Of a stretch of 33,428 bases of DNA, positions 25,667 through 33,344 are shown piece by piece. The notes under the pieces are model-generated. The model had not been told where the DNA came from and did not search any database. It saw nothing but the letters and a program-made list of their open reading frames with translations. Location of the stretch: contig JBBQEJ010000046.1 in the NCBI GenBank assembly GCA_038320555.1, positions 1-33,428 of the forward strand, read 5' to 3'. A program made the position numbers and the translations under genes. How positions within the stretch are numbered: the stretch's first letter is position 1; every line of letters starts with the position of its first letter. Source of the DNA: JALZOC01 sp038320555 (GTDB lineage: Bacteria > Acidobacteriota > Vicinamibacteria > Vicinamibacterales > 2-12-FULL-66-21).

Positions 25667-26104
25667 ATGGGCAGTGTGAACAAGGTCATCCTCGTGGGGA
25701 ATCTCGGGCGCGATGCCGAGTTGCGCTATACGCCCGGAGGATCTCCGGTGGCAACGTTGAACCTCGCGACAACCGAAATCTGGAACGACAAGGCCGGGCA
25801 GCGCCAGGAAAAGACCGAATGGCACCGCATCGTCCTCTGGGGGAAGACGGCGGAAAGCCTGAACGAGTACCTCACGAAGGGAAAACAGATCTACGTCGAG
25901 GGACGGCTGCAGACCCGGCAGTGGGACGATAAGGACGGGAACAAGCGCTACACAACCGAAATCCGCGGCGACCGTATCGTGCTGCTCGGAGGCGGCGGGG
26001 GCGGAGGCGGGAGTCGCCCGCAGTCGCGCGCGGCCGGGGCGCCCGCGGAAGATCCGATGGGCGAGCCCGTCTCAGAGCTCACCGACGACGATATTCCGTT
26101 CTAA
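25667..26104 (+). CDS. ssb: Single-stranded DNA-binding protein
   Basis: 145 residues from ATG 25667, with AAAGGA 8 bases upstream; GTG 25661 in the same frame is less likely. OB-fold: GSVNKVILVGNLGRDAELRYTPGG, EWHRIVLWGKTAE and KGKQIYVEGRLQTRQWDDKDG. A run of eight glycines starts the flexible tail, which ends in the acidic partner-binding tip TDDDIPF used to recruit RecJ, polymerase and other repair proteins. It is convergent with cpoB across a stop-to-stop inverted array. Confidence 0.97.
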   Translation: MGSVNKVILVGNLGRDAELRYTPGGSPVATLNLATTEIWNDKAGQRQEKTEWHRIVLWGKTAESLNEYLTKGKQIYVEGRLQTRQWDDKDGNKRYTTEIRGDRIVLLGGGGGGGGSRPQSRAAGAPAEDPMGEPVSELTDDDIPF

Positions 26105-26174
26105 AGTTCTAAGGTTCCAAAGTGCCAAGTTCTAAAGTACCAGGTTTCTGGAACCTTAGAACCTTAGAACTTTA
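26102..26174. repeat. Stop-to-stop inverted octamer array between ssb and cpoB
   Basis: Nine consecutive words of about 8 bases (one of 7): AAAGTTCT type on the left turning into the reverse complement AGAACTTT type on the right. GTTCTAAGGTTCCA (26106-26119) pairs perfectly with 26149-26162. In a shifted register TAAAGTTCTAAG (26102-26113), which contains the ssb stop, pairs perfectly with 26163-26174, which contains the cpoB stop. The position between convergent genes fits a bidirectional terminator. Confidence 0.88.
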
Positions 26175-27041
26175 TTTCCCCCTCAGCGAATCCAGCCGCT
26201 GCTTCGCGAGGATCGCTTCGTAGGCCGTCGGGTACTTTTGAATGACGGTCTCGAAGGCTTTCCGCGCGGGGTCGGGCTGCCGCAGCTCCTGGTAGGTAAG
26301 TCCCATCTTGTAGTACGCGATCGGAACGCTGTCGGACTGCGGGTAGTTCGCAATCACTTTTTGATAGGCGTCGAGGGCCTCGCGGTACTTGCCCGCCGAG
26401 TAGTAGGCATTGCCGATGTTCAACTGCGCGTCGTCTGCCTTGTCGGACCGCGGGAAGCTGGCGATGAACGCGTTGAAGCCGTTAATCGCCAGATCGTACT
26501 GGCCCCCGGTATAGTCGCTGTAAGAGTTGTCGAACAGTTTCTGCGGCGAGATCAGCGGCTGGCCTGATGCGGACGGAACATTGGCAACGCCTGTCGTGCC
26601 TGGCGTCGGAGCGGCCCCGGGCTCGGTGGCCCCGGGGGACGGCACCTGTCCAGGCGGCACAGCGACTGTGGTCGCCGGCATCGAGGAGATCGCCTGGCGT
26701 ACCGCCTCGAGCTCCTGCGAGACGCTCGACAGGCGCACGTTGGTGTCGTCCGCCTTTTCGCGGAGCACGCGCACGCCCTCGGCGACGTTGTCGATCTGCA
26801 GTTTCTGATCGGCGAACGCCTTCCGGTTCGCACCGGTCTGATCATCCAGCTTCGCGGTCACGGTCTTGAGCGTGTCCGCGAGGCCCCCCATCATCTGCTG
26901 GAGTTGCTGCTGCTGCTCCTGGAGCATGCGGATTTCCGCCATCAGCTGCTGGTGCACCTTGTCGGCCGCCGCCGCGGGAGATGCGCCGCCGGCGACAACC
27001 AGCGACAGCGCCGCCCCGACCACCCATGCCGTTTGCTTCAT
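26172..27041 (-). CDS. cpoB: Cell division coordinator CpoB (YbgF), Tol-Pal associated
   Basis: 289 residues from ATG 27041, with TGAGGA upstream. Signal peptide MKQTAWVVGAALSLVVAGG with likely cleavage after ASPAAA. Then a coiled coil rich in Gln (about 35-115), a Pro/Gly-rich linker (about 120-165) and a C-terminal domain with three TPR repeats (FDNSYSDYTGGQYDLAINGF, LNIGNAYYSAGKYREALDAY, YYKMGLTYQELRQPDPARKAF). CpoB links outer-membrane constriction by Tol-Pal to septal peptidoglycan synthesis. It is last in the tol-pal cluster as in E. coli. A start 23 residues earlier, within the array, is rejected because it would precede the signal peptide. Confidence 0.94.
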   Translation of the reverse strand: MKQTAWVVGAALSLVVAGGASPAAAADKVHQQLMAEIRMLQEQQQQLQQMMGGLADTLKTVTAKLDDQTGANRKAFADQKLQIDNVAEGVRVLREKADDTNVRLSSVSQELEAVRQAISSMPATTVAVPPGQVPSPGATEPGAAPTPGTTGVANVPSASGQPLISPQKLFDNSYSDYTGGQYDLAINGFNAFIASFPRSDKADDAQLNIGNAYYSAGKYREALDAYQKVIANYPQSDSVPIAYYKMGLTYQELRQPDPARKAFETVIQKYPTAYEAILAKQRLDSLRGK

Positions 27042-27082
27042 CGTCAGATTCCTCAGGCCGAAATCCACTCCATTGAAGATCT

Positions 27083-27134
27083 CACAGGAGAAGGGGAGAA
27101 AGGGAGCCAAAACATATGTCCCTTCTCTCCTGTG
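27083..27134. repeat. Octamer array with hairpin, pal-cpoB gap
   Basis: Three in-phase 8-base words ending GGAG/GGGAG (27083-27106) face words of opposite orientation (27119-27134). CACAGGAGA (27083-27091) pairs with 27126-27134, and the inner GAAAGGGA with TCCCTTC (one bulge), leaving a loop around CATATG. Confidence 0.75.
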
Positions 27135-27162
27135 GGAACGTGGACGCGCCAGGCCGATCTAT

Positions 27163-27735
27163 CTACTTACTCGTGACCACGAAATGCGCGCGCCGGTTTT
27201 TCGACCACGATCCCTCGTCGTGGCCAGGCTCGAACGGAAACTCTTTTCCGTAACTGACGGTACGCAGTCGATCCGCCGGAATGCCCAGCGACACGAGGTA
27301 ATTGCGCGCCGCCAGCGCCCGCCGCTCACCGAGGGCGAGGTTGTATTCCGCCGTGCCGCGCTCGTCCGAGTGCCCCTCGATGGTGACGATCCAGGACGAG
27401 TACTTTTTCATCAGCGCCGCGTTCGCGTTGAGCGCCTGCTGGCCGGCGGCGTCGATCGTGTCCTCATCGTAGCCGTAGAAGACCGGCTGGAACGGCGAGT
27501 TGCGGTTGAGCGTGTCGATATCGGTCGCCGAGAGCGTGTCGGAGGTAATCGGCTCGGCGGGGACGGGCACCGGCTCGCGGACGGGCTCGGGTGGCGCAGG
27601 CGGACGCGATCCCGGCGCCGTCCCTGCCGGCGGAGGAGAGGTAGGCCGCGCGACCGCCGGCTTCTTCTTCGCGCACCCGCTCACCGCGAGAACCATCATC
27701 AGCGCCACGATCAACACATAACGTCTCTGTCTCAT
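27163..27735 (-). CDS. pal: Peptidoglycan-associated lipoprotein Pal
   Basis: 190 residues. Lipoprotein signal with lipobox LAVSGC (Cys21), a Pro-rich tether (about 25-65), then an OmpA-like domain: FYGYDEDTIDAAGQQAL and TIEGHSDERGTAEYNLALGERRA, with the Asp and Arg that hold diaminopimelate of peptidoglycan. Pal anchors the outer membrane to the wall and is moved to the septum by TolB/TolA. It lies between tolB and cpoB, with word arrays on both sides. Confidence 0.97.
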   Translation of the reverse strand: MRQRRYVLIVALMMVLAVSGCAKKKPAVARPTSPPPAGTAPGSRPPAPPEPVREPVPVPAEPITSDTLSATDIDTLNRNSPFQPVFYGYDEDTIDAAGQQALNANAALMKKYSSWIVTIEGHSDERGTAEYNLALGERRALAARNYLVSLGIPADRLRTVSYGKEFPFEPGHDEGSWSKNRRAHFVVTSK

Positions 27736-27759
27736 CGTCTCAACTCTCTTCTGCCTTTT

Positions 27760-27787
27760 CCCTTGTCCCTTGTCCCTTTGGCCCTGT
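27760..27787. repeat. Heptamer array, tolB-pal gap
   Basis: Four in-phase 7-base words; CCCTTGT is exact at 27760 and 27767, followed by two variants. Read on the pal strand the word is ACAAGGG, giving a purine-rich leader 25-52 bases before the pal start. Confidence 0.75.
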
Positions 27788-27810
27788 CCGGCACGCGGCG
27801 CTGCCGCGAT

Positions 27811-29190
27811 TCACTGCGACCAGTTCGGGTATCGATTCATGCCGTTCCTGGTGATCTGCCTGAGGTTCTTGCCGTCGCGGTCGATGACGAAGATCTGTTC
27901 CTTCCCGGCGCGCGATGACGTGAACGCCACATGACGCCCGTTGGGCGAGAACGCCGGGCTCTCGTTGCTCCCGATGCCATCGGTGACCATTTTCGCGCCG
28001 CGGTTTGCGAAATCAAAAATCTTGATGTCGAATCCGGCCCCGGTCCGCGAGGCGTATGCGATCTCGTTGAACGGCGCAGGCGACCAGGTCGGCCTGTCGC
28101 ACCACGACTCGCTGGTAATCCGCTGCTGTTCCGAACCGTCCGCGTTCATGATCCAGATCTGCGGCGATCCGCTTCGATTCGATGTGAATGCTATCTGGGT
28201 GCCCGTCGGAGACCAGGTCGGCGTCACGTCGTTCTCGGGATGATTCGTCAGGCGCCGAAGCCCCGTGCCGTCCTTGTTCACGACGTAGATCTCGGGGTTC
28301 CCGTCACGATTCGACATGAACGCGAGCTTGGTGCCGTCGGGAGACCACGCCGGCAGGTAGTTCTGACGCTCGGCGGACCCGTTTGCAGGCTTGAAGGGCA
28401 CCCGGCCCTCGTAGATGGACTGAATCAGGATATCGGGAAAATCCGATCGGAACGACGTATACGCGATCGTCTTGCCGTCGGGAGACCACGCAGGCGTGAT
28501 GTCCAGCGAACGCGTGACCGTGACACGAACCTGGTTCGCACCGTCGTAGTCTGAAATATAGATGTTCGAGATGCCGCGATCCGCAACGGGGCCCTTCATC
28601 CGCTCGCCGTCACGATCCGATGTGAACGCGAGCTTCGTACGCGCCACCCCGCGCAACCCGCGCTGTTGCAGATGGATTTCATCCGACGCCGTATGCGCGT
28701 ACAGCCGCGGATTCTTCAGGGTGCCACTGTATTCCTTGGCCATCGCGGTCCGCCCGCTGGCCACCTCGATCAAGCGTATCTGCACGGCCACACCGCTTGC
28801 TGTCTTCTTCACCGTACCGATAATCAAGCCGTCGGTCCCCAGCTGTTTCCACTGATCGAGCGGAACCTGATCGATCGACGATGCCGGTGGAATGGTACGG
28901 TAAGTGTCTCTCGGAATCAGATAGAACTCGCGCTCGAAATTGAGATCGTCCCACAGCACCTGGCCCATCGTTTTCGACGCGGCGACCGTCTCGGCGTCGT
29001 TCGTGAGCGCAATGAAATCCGGCACCGCGTACTTCGGCGGAAGGCCCGGGGCACCGGTGATGGTGACAATGATTTGATCCGACTGCCGCGGCTGATCCTG
29101 CGGCGCAGCCGGAGGCTGCCCCTGAGCCGCGATCGTAAACGCAGCGGATGCCGTGATGATGGCGCTGATGAGTGTTCGCATGTGTGCCAT
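27811..29190 (-). CDS. tolB: Tol-Pal periplasmic protein TolB
   Basis: 459 residues. Signal peptide (MRTLISAIITASAAFTIAAQG), an N-terminal alpha/beta domain (about 35-190), and a six-bladed propeller of WSPDG repeats (ITPAWSPDGKTIAYTS, YLPAWSPDGTKLAFMSNRDG, TPTWSPTGTQIAFTSNRSG, AFSPNGRHVAFTSSRAG). It binds Pal and is released by TolA. The ATG at 29190 overlaps the tolA stop by one base; a second ATG at 29181 (MRTLIS) is equally plausible and gives a more typical signal peptide. Confidence 0.97.
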   Translation of the reverse strand: MAHMRTLISAIITASAAFTIAAQGQPPAAPQDQPRQSDQIIVTITGAPGLPPKYAVPDFIALTNDAETVAASKTMGQVLWDDLNFEREFYLIPRDTYRTIPPASSIDQVPLDQWKQLGTDGLIIGTVKKTASGVAVQIRLIEVASGRTAMAKEYSGTLKNPRLYAHTASDEIHLQQRGLRGVARTKLAFTSDRDGERMKGPVADRGISNIYISDYDGANQVRVTVTRSLDITPAWSPDGKTIAYTSFRSDFPDILIQSIYEGRVPFKPANGSAERQNYLPAWSPDGTKLAFMSNRDGNPEIYVVNKDGTGLRRLTNHPENDVTPTWSPTGTQIAFTSNRSGSPQIWIMNADGSEQQRITSESWCDRPTWSPAPFNEIAYASRTGAGFDIKIFDFANRGAKMVTDGIGSNESPAFSPNGRHVAFTSSRAGKEQIFVIDRDGKNLRQITRNGMNRYPNWSQ

Positions 29191-29993
29191 TAACGATGGT
29201 AGTCAAAGATCAAATGAACCGTCAGCGTATTCTCTGTGAACTCCCGCGGAAGCGGGGGCAACGCACGCGTCTTCAGAACGGCGCGCTGCGATTCGAGGTC
29301 CAGCATCGATATGGCGCTCGGCTTTTCGACTTGGACGTCTGAAACAATCCCATCGCGACGGATCGTGAATTTGACCTGCACCTGCCCCGCAGCACCCTGG
29401 TTCTGATTCCAGTTGCGCTTGATCAAATCCACCATCTGATTCAGGTAGGCCGGACAGCAGAAGTTCGCGTAGTCGGTCGTGACGTTGTTGGTCGCCGCGC
29501 CTCCTCCGGATGGCCGCGTCAATCCGCCGAACGCAATTGGGGCGCCCCCGGTATCGGCCCGCGCATCGCCCGCCTTTACTTCCGGCCCCGTTGTCGGCTT
29601 TCGCGCTGACGACTTGTCAACCGGCTTTTCTACCCGCTTCGGCGGCACTTTTGGCGTAAGCTTCGCGGCCGGTTCCGGCGCCACCATTTCGGGGGCCTTC
29701 GGCGCCGGCGGCGCAATTGGCGCAGGCTTCGACACCGCGGGCACTTCTTCCTGCACTGGCTTACCTGATATCGGGGTCAGGCCACCGGCATCTGGGCCTG
29801 TTCCGGCGCTGCTGAGCGTAATCATCATCGGCGTGACGTCCGCCGACCTCGACGAGGACCGCCAGCTCGCGGGCATTACAACCAGCGCGGCGATCAGGAT
29901 CGTGTGGGCGAGCAACGATACCAGCACCATGCGGTTGACGCCGTCCGCTTCGCGCGCGCGATCGAGAAGAACGTCGCTGACCGCTTCGTGCAT
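29190..29993 (-). CDS. tolA: TolA/TonB-family energy-transducing protein
   Basis: 267 residues. One N-terminal membrane helix (MVLVSLLAHTILIAALVVMPA, about 22-42), a Pro/Ala/Lys-rich periplasmic spacer (about 75-150) and a C-terminal TonB-like domain (LIKRNWNQNQGAAGQVQVKF, TIRRDGIVSDVQVEKPS, ALPPLPREFTENTLTVHLIFDY). It couples the TolQR motor to TolB/Pal. The sequence alone could be read as TonB, but its position between tolR and tolB makes TolA the better name. The start lies one base past the tolR stop. Confidence 0.9.
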   Translation of the reverse strand: MHEAVSDVLLDRAREADGVNRMVLVSLLAHTILIAALVVMPASWRSSSRSADVTPMMITLSSAGTGPDAGGLTPISGKPVQEEVPAVSKPAPIAPPAPKAPEMVAPEPAAKLTPKVPPKRVEKPVDKSSARKPTTGPEVKAGDARADTGGAPIAFGGLTRPSGGGAATNNVTTDYANFCCPAYLNQMVDLIKRNWNQNQGAAGQVQVKFTIRRDGIVSDVQVEKPSAISMLDLESQRAVLKTRALPPLPREFTENTLTVHLIFDYHR

Positions 29994-29994
29994 G

Positions 29995-30453
29995 CTATCG
30001 TCCGACCGGCTTCGTCATCCAGCCGACCTTTTCGACCCCGGCTTCTTTCAGCCTGTCCATGACCGTCGCGATATCCTGCACGGTCGCCGCCGCGTCGGCG
30101 CGAATGAACACCGACTTGTCGTCGCGCGGCAGAATCGCCTGGCGGACGCGTTCCGGCAGAAAATCGATCTTCACGCTGTCCTTGTCGAGCTGAACCGTTC
30201 GCGTCCGGCTGAAGTCGGCCGGCACCGTCACGTACACGGGCTGCGCGGCTACGGGCGTGGACTTGCGCGACTGCGGCAGATTCACCTGAAGGCCCTGCTG
30301 CATCATGGGCGCGGTCACCATGAAGATGATGAGCAGCACGAGCATCACGTCGACGAGCGGGACGACGTTGATCTCGGCGAGGGTCGTCGAGACGTGCGCA
30401 CTGCGCCCGCGGCGCCCGCCGTTCGAACCGAGTGTCTGATGGACCTTTGGCAA
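29995..30453 (-). CDS. tolR: TolR / ExbD-family motor protein
   Basis: 152 residues from a TTG at 30453. One membrane helix with the proton-path Asp: EINVVPLVDVMLVLLIIFMVTAPMM (Asp35), then a periplasmic domain ending IATVMDRLKEAGVEKVGWMT. The only in-frame candidate before the helix is the TTG; TAGGGA of the word array lies 8 bases upstream as its ribosome site. It forms the TolQ5R2-type motor with TolQ. Confidence 0.94.
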   Translation of the reverse strand: MPKVHQTLGSNGGRRGRSAHVSTTLAEINVVPLVDVMLVLLIIFMVTAPMMQQGLQVNLPQSRKSTPVAAQPVYVTVPADFSRTRTVQLDKDSVKIDFLPERVRQAILPRDDKSVFIRADAAATVQDIATVMDRLKEAGVEKVGWMTKPVGR

Positions 30454-30461
30454 GTTGTGAA

Positions 30462-30542
30462 TCCCTATTCGCTCATCACTAATCGCGAATCACTAATCCC
30501 TACCTATCGCGAATCCTCAAATAGCGAATCGCGAACCGCGAA
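30462..30542. repeat. Heptamer array, tolQ-tolR gap
   Basis: Six in-phase 7-base words from 30462 to 30503 alternate TCACTAA-type and TCGCGAA-type, so that a 10-base stretch (ATCACTAATC) recurs at 30475 and 30489 with a 14-base period. TCGCGAA recurs at 30507 and 30529. On the coding strand the word is TTCGCGA / TTAGTGA. The copy nearest tolR gives TAGGGATT, its likely ribosome site. Confidence 0.85.
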
Positions 30543-30543
30543 A

Positions 30544-31311
30544 TTACGTGAAATTCCGCTCCGAAATGTTCAGGAACTCCAGCGAAAAATCATCCATCTC
30601 CGCGGAAAAGTGCTTCACGCGGTTGGTGAAGTGATTGTAAAAAAACACGGCGGGAATGGCGGCAAAAAGCCCGGCCGCCGTGGCGATCAGTGCTTCCGCG
30701 ATGCCGGGACCGACGACGGCGAGGCTGGTCGAGCCTTGCGCGCCGATGCCCTGGAACGCGGTCATGATGCCCCACACCGTGCCGAACAACCCGATGAACG
30801 GCGTGATGCTCGCGGTCGTGGCGAGGAAGGTCACGCGCCGCTCGAGCTTTGTCATTTCCACCGTCGTCGCGCGCAGCAACGCGCGGTCAACCGCGTCCAG
30901 GCTCTTCAGTGTTGGACGTCCGGCGGCCGGCAATGGCTTGGCCGGCTCGGGATTTCCGGCCGCGCGAAGCTGCGAATTGAGCTCGGTGTATCCCGACTGG
31001 AAGAGCCCCACGAGCGGACTGTCCGACAGTGTGGGGCAGACGGCCTGCACTTCGGAGAACTTGCTGCTCTTGCGGAAGATCTCGAGAAATGTGGAGGTTT
31101 GCCGCGACGATCGGCCGAATTGCCAGAACTTGTAGAGAATGATTCCCCAGGAGACCCCTGAAAAGAGCAGCAGGATCACCAGAACAATCTGGGACGCGAG
31201 CTGCGCGTGCGTGACGAGGTAGATAATGTCGGTATTGACTTCGCCGGCCCCAGCTGCCGGCCCGGCGCCCTGCGCGTACAGCGCAAGGGCGTAGTATCCA
31301 GGCGTGCGCAA
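30544..31311 (-). CDS. tolQ: TolQ / MotA-ExbB family motor protein
   Basis: 255 residues from a TTG at 31311, with GGAGG five bases upstream. Three membrane helices: about 38-60 (ASQIVLVILLLFSGVSWGIIL), 160-185 (TTASITPFIGLFGTVWGIMTAF) and 200-228 (GPGIAEALIATAAGLFAAIPAVFF), the last two carrying the family's conserved proton-channel faces. A cytoplasmic loop lies between helices 1 and 2. It opens the tol-pal cluster and is divergent from recN. No ybgC precedes it. An ATG at 31315 is in another frame. Confidence 0.95.
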   Translation of the reverse strand: MRTPGYYALALYAQGAGPAAGAGEVNTDIIYLVTHAQLASQIVLVILLLFSGVSWGIILYKFWQFGRSSRQTSTFLEIFRKSSKFSEVQAVCPTLSDSPLVGLFQSGYTELNSQLRAAGNPEPAKPLPAAGRPTLKSLDAVDRALLRATTVEMTKLERRVTFLATTASITPFIGLFGTVWGIMTAFQGIGAQGSTSLAVVGPGIAEALIATAAGLFAAIPAVFFYNHFTNRVKHFSAEMDDFSLEFLNISERNFT

Positions 31312-31365
31312 ACATGCCTCCGCTACGTGGTATGGCGCGCCGCTGGGACAGCGCAGGTTCCGGGA

Positions 31366-31394
31366 AGAGTAACACGCGACCTATGCGCTGTCAA
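31366..31394 (-). promoter_or_regulatory. Candidate sigma-70 promoter for tolQ
   Basis: On the minus strand TTGACA (31394-31389, perfect) and TACTCT (31371-31366, partial) are separated by 17 bases, about 55 bases before the tolQ start. It lies in the 111-base divergent gap with recN, so it may be shared with recN control. A weak plus-strand TAAGAT (31403-31408) could be the recN -10. Confidence 0.5.
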
Positions 31395-31422
31395 ACATCT
31401 GATAAGATTGTACTTCGCGTCC

Positions 31423-33123
31423 ATGCTGCGCTTTCTTTCCATCCGCCATTTAGCCGTCATCGACCAGCTCGAGCTCGAGTTCGAGCCCGGGTTGAATGTC
31501 CTCACCGGCGAAACTGGCGCCGGCAAGTCGATCCTCGTCGGCGCCGTTGGTCTGCTCGTTGGCGGCCGGGCGTCGGCGGACCTCGTCCGGACCGGGGAGG
31601 AGACCGCAGCGGTCGAGGCCATCTTTGAAACAGCTGCCGGCGCTGAAGTGATCATCCGGCGCGAAGTGTCGGCTCAGGGGCGCAGTCGGGCGTCGGTTGA
31701 CGGCGGCCTCGTCACCACCACGTCGTTACGGGAACTGTGCGGGGACCTGGTCGACCTTCACGGACAACACGATCACCAGATGTTGCTCGATCCCGCGGCG
31801 CATCTCGACGTCCTTGATGAGTTTGCCGGCGCGGCCTTCGATCGTGCCGCAGTGGCCTCGGCATTCGCTGCGCTACAGAATGTTCGCAACGAACGTGATC
31901 GGCTGCTGTCCGGGGATCGCGAAAAGGCGGCGCGCGCGGAGTTCCTCTCGTTTCAGCTGACTGAGATCGAGCTGGTGGCGCCAAAGCCTGGCGAAGACGA
32001 GGATCTCGCCGCCACGCGCCAGGTGCTCGCCAACGCCGACAGGCTGCAGCGTCTGTGCGCGGATGCCTACGACGCCCTGTACGAAGGAGACCAGGCGGCG
32101 CTTCCGGCGCTCGGCAGCGTGTGGAAGAAGGTCGGGGATCTTGCCGCGCTCGACCGACGATTCGATCCGTATCTCGAGGCGCGGGCCTCCGTGAAATCTC
32201 AGCTCGAGGACCTCGCGTTCTTTCTGCGGTCGTACGCGGCGGCCATCGATACGTCCCCGGCGCGACTGCAGGAGGTCGAAGATCGCCTCGCTGTCCTCGA
32301 GCGCTTGAAAAAGAAGCACGGCCCCTCGCTCGACGATGTGCTGCGTAAGGGCGAGCAGCTTCGGCGGGAGCTCCACGACATCGCGCACGCGACCGAGCGC
32401 GCCGAGACCCTCGATCGCACGCTCGAACGCACACGCCAGGAATACCTCCGGGTCGCAGGCGCGTTGTCAGCGAAACGGCGGGCGGCGGCGACCGAGTTCT
32501 CACGCGCGCTGGAGGCGTCGCTCGCCGACCTCGCCATGAACCGCACGCGCTGCGAGGTCAGGTTCGTCGAGGCTGACAGCGAGTCGCGCTGGTCGGAGCG
32601 GGGCGTCGAACAGGGAGAGTTCTACATCTCGCCGAACCCCGGAGAGGATTTGAAGCCGCTCGCGCGGATTGCCTCCGGCGGCGAGCTGTCGCGGGTGATG
32701 CTGGCCCTGAAGACCCTGGCATCTACCGATGCGCCGGGGAAGACTCTCATCTTCGACGAGGTCGACGCCGGCATAGGAGGCGCCGTTGCCGACGTCGTCG
32801 GCGCGCGGTTGCAGCGGCTGGGGGAGACATTTCAAGTTCTCTGCATCACGCACCTGCCCCAGATTGCCGCTTACGGCGGCACGCACTATCGGATCGTCAA
32901 ACACGTGCGGGGCGGACGGACCGTTACCGACGTCGCGCGGGTGGACGGCGCGGACCGGGAAGAGGTGCTCGCGCGGATGATCGGCGGGGCGGACGTTTCC
33001 GAGGCGGTGCGGGCAAGCGCGCACGACATGCTCGCATTCCGCTCCGGGAGGGAACGGAGTATCACGGGAGTCAGCGGAGGGAATTCACCACAGAGGCAGC
33101 GGAGTAAGCGGAGCAAGAACTAG
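31423..33123 (+). CDS. recN: DNA repair protein RecN
   Basis: 566 residues from ATG 31423 (MLRFLSIRHLAVIDQLELEF), the family's usual start. SMC-like ATPase acting in double-strand break repair: Walker A GETGAGKS (29-36), a long coiled-coil centre (about 155-385), signature RIASGGELSRVMLALK, Walker B TLIFDEVDAGIGG, and THLPQIAAYG. The family normally ends shortly after the DMLA helix. Here the frame continues about 25 residues through the word array (NSPQRQRSKRSKN), so the basic tail is probably recent and repeat-derived. An open frame upstream of 31423 is not supported. Confidence 0.96.
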   Translation: MLRFLSIRHLAVIDQLELEFEPGLNVLTGETGAGKSILVGAVGLLVGGRASADLVRTGEETAAVEAIFETAAGAEVIIRREVSAQGRSRASVDGGLVTTTSLRELCGDLVDLHGQHDHQMLLDPAAHLDVLDEFAGAAFDRAAVASAFAALQNVRNERDRLLSGDREKAARAEFLSFQLTEIELVAPKPGEDEDLAATRQVLANADRLQRLCADAYDALYEGDQAALPALGSVWKKVGDLAALDRRFDPYLEARASVKSQLEDLAFFLRSYAAAIDTSPARLQEVEDRLAVLERLKKKHGPSLDDVLRKGEQLRRELHDIAHATERAETLDRTLERTRQEYLRVAGALSAKRRAAATEFSRALEASLADLAMNRTRCEVRFVEADSESRWSERGVEQGEFYISPNPGEDLKPLARIASGGELSRVMLALKTLASTDAPGKTLIFDEVDAGIGGAVADVVGARLQRLGETFQVLCITHLPQIAAYGGTHYRIVKHVRGGRTVTDVARVDGADREEVLARMIGGADVSEAVRASAHDMLAFRSGRERSITGVSGGNSPQRQRSKRSKN

Positions 33124-33310
33124 TTTTTCTGCTACCCCCGCTGCAGGACGAGACTCTTTACGGGGTCAACAGAGGAGGAAGCTCACCACGGAAGCAGCAG
33201 TGTGAGCGGAGCAAGAAAACCGGTCTCCTCTCTGTTTTCTCCGTTGACTCTGTGGTTTCTGCTCGCTCTGCAGACTCCGTTAATTCTCCCCGAGCGAAAG
33301 CGAAAGCGAA
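33073..33310. repeat. Nonamer and hexamer arrays, recN 3' end to miaB
   Basis: Words of 9 bases around AGCGGAG begin inside recN (33088-33114). AGCGGAGCAAGAA is exact at 33107 and 33205. A right arm of eight in-phase 9-base words of NNNTCTGYN type (33219-33290) has the opposite orientation; 33088-33104 and 33239-33255 are reverse complements at 15 of 17 positions. AGCGAA then repeats three times exactly (33293-33310). The gap holds no gene. Confidence 0.85.
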
Positions 33311-33344
33311 GTAAACACGAAAGCGAAGGTCGCACGGATCAACG

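Noticed and set aside
22898..25825. A 975-codon open frame on the minus strand opposite HPr, enzyme I and the cupin
   Set aside because: It mirrors three clearly recognisable plus-strand genes, has no domain resemblance, and runs through the intergenic palindrome and heptamer array. Long antisense frames are expected at this GC content.
29479..31161. A 560-codon plus-strand frame across tolA, tolR and tolQ
   Set aside because: Antisense to three recognised tol genes; no domain.
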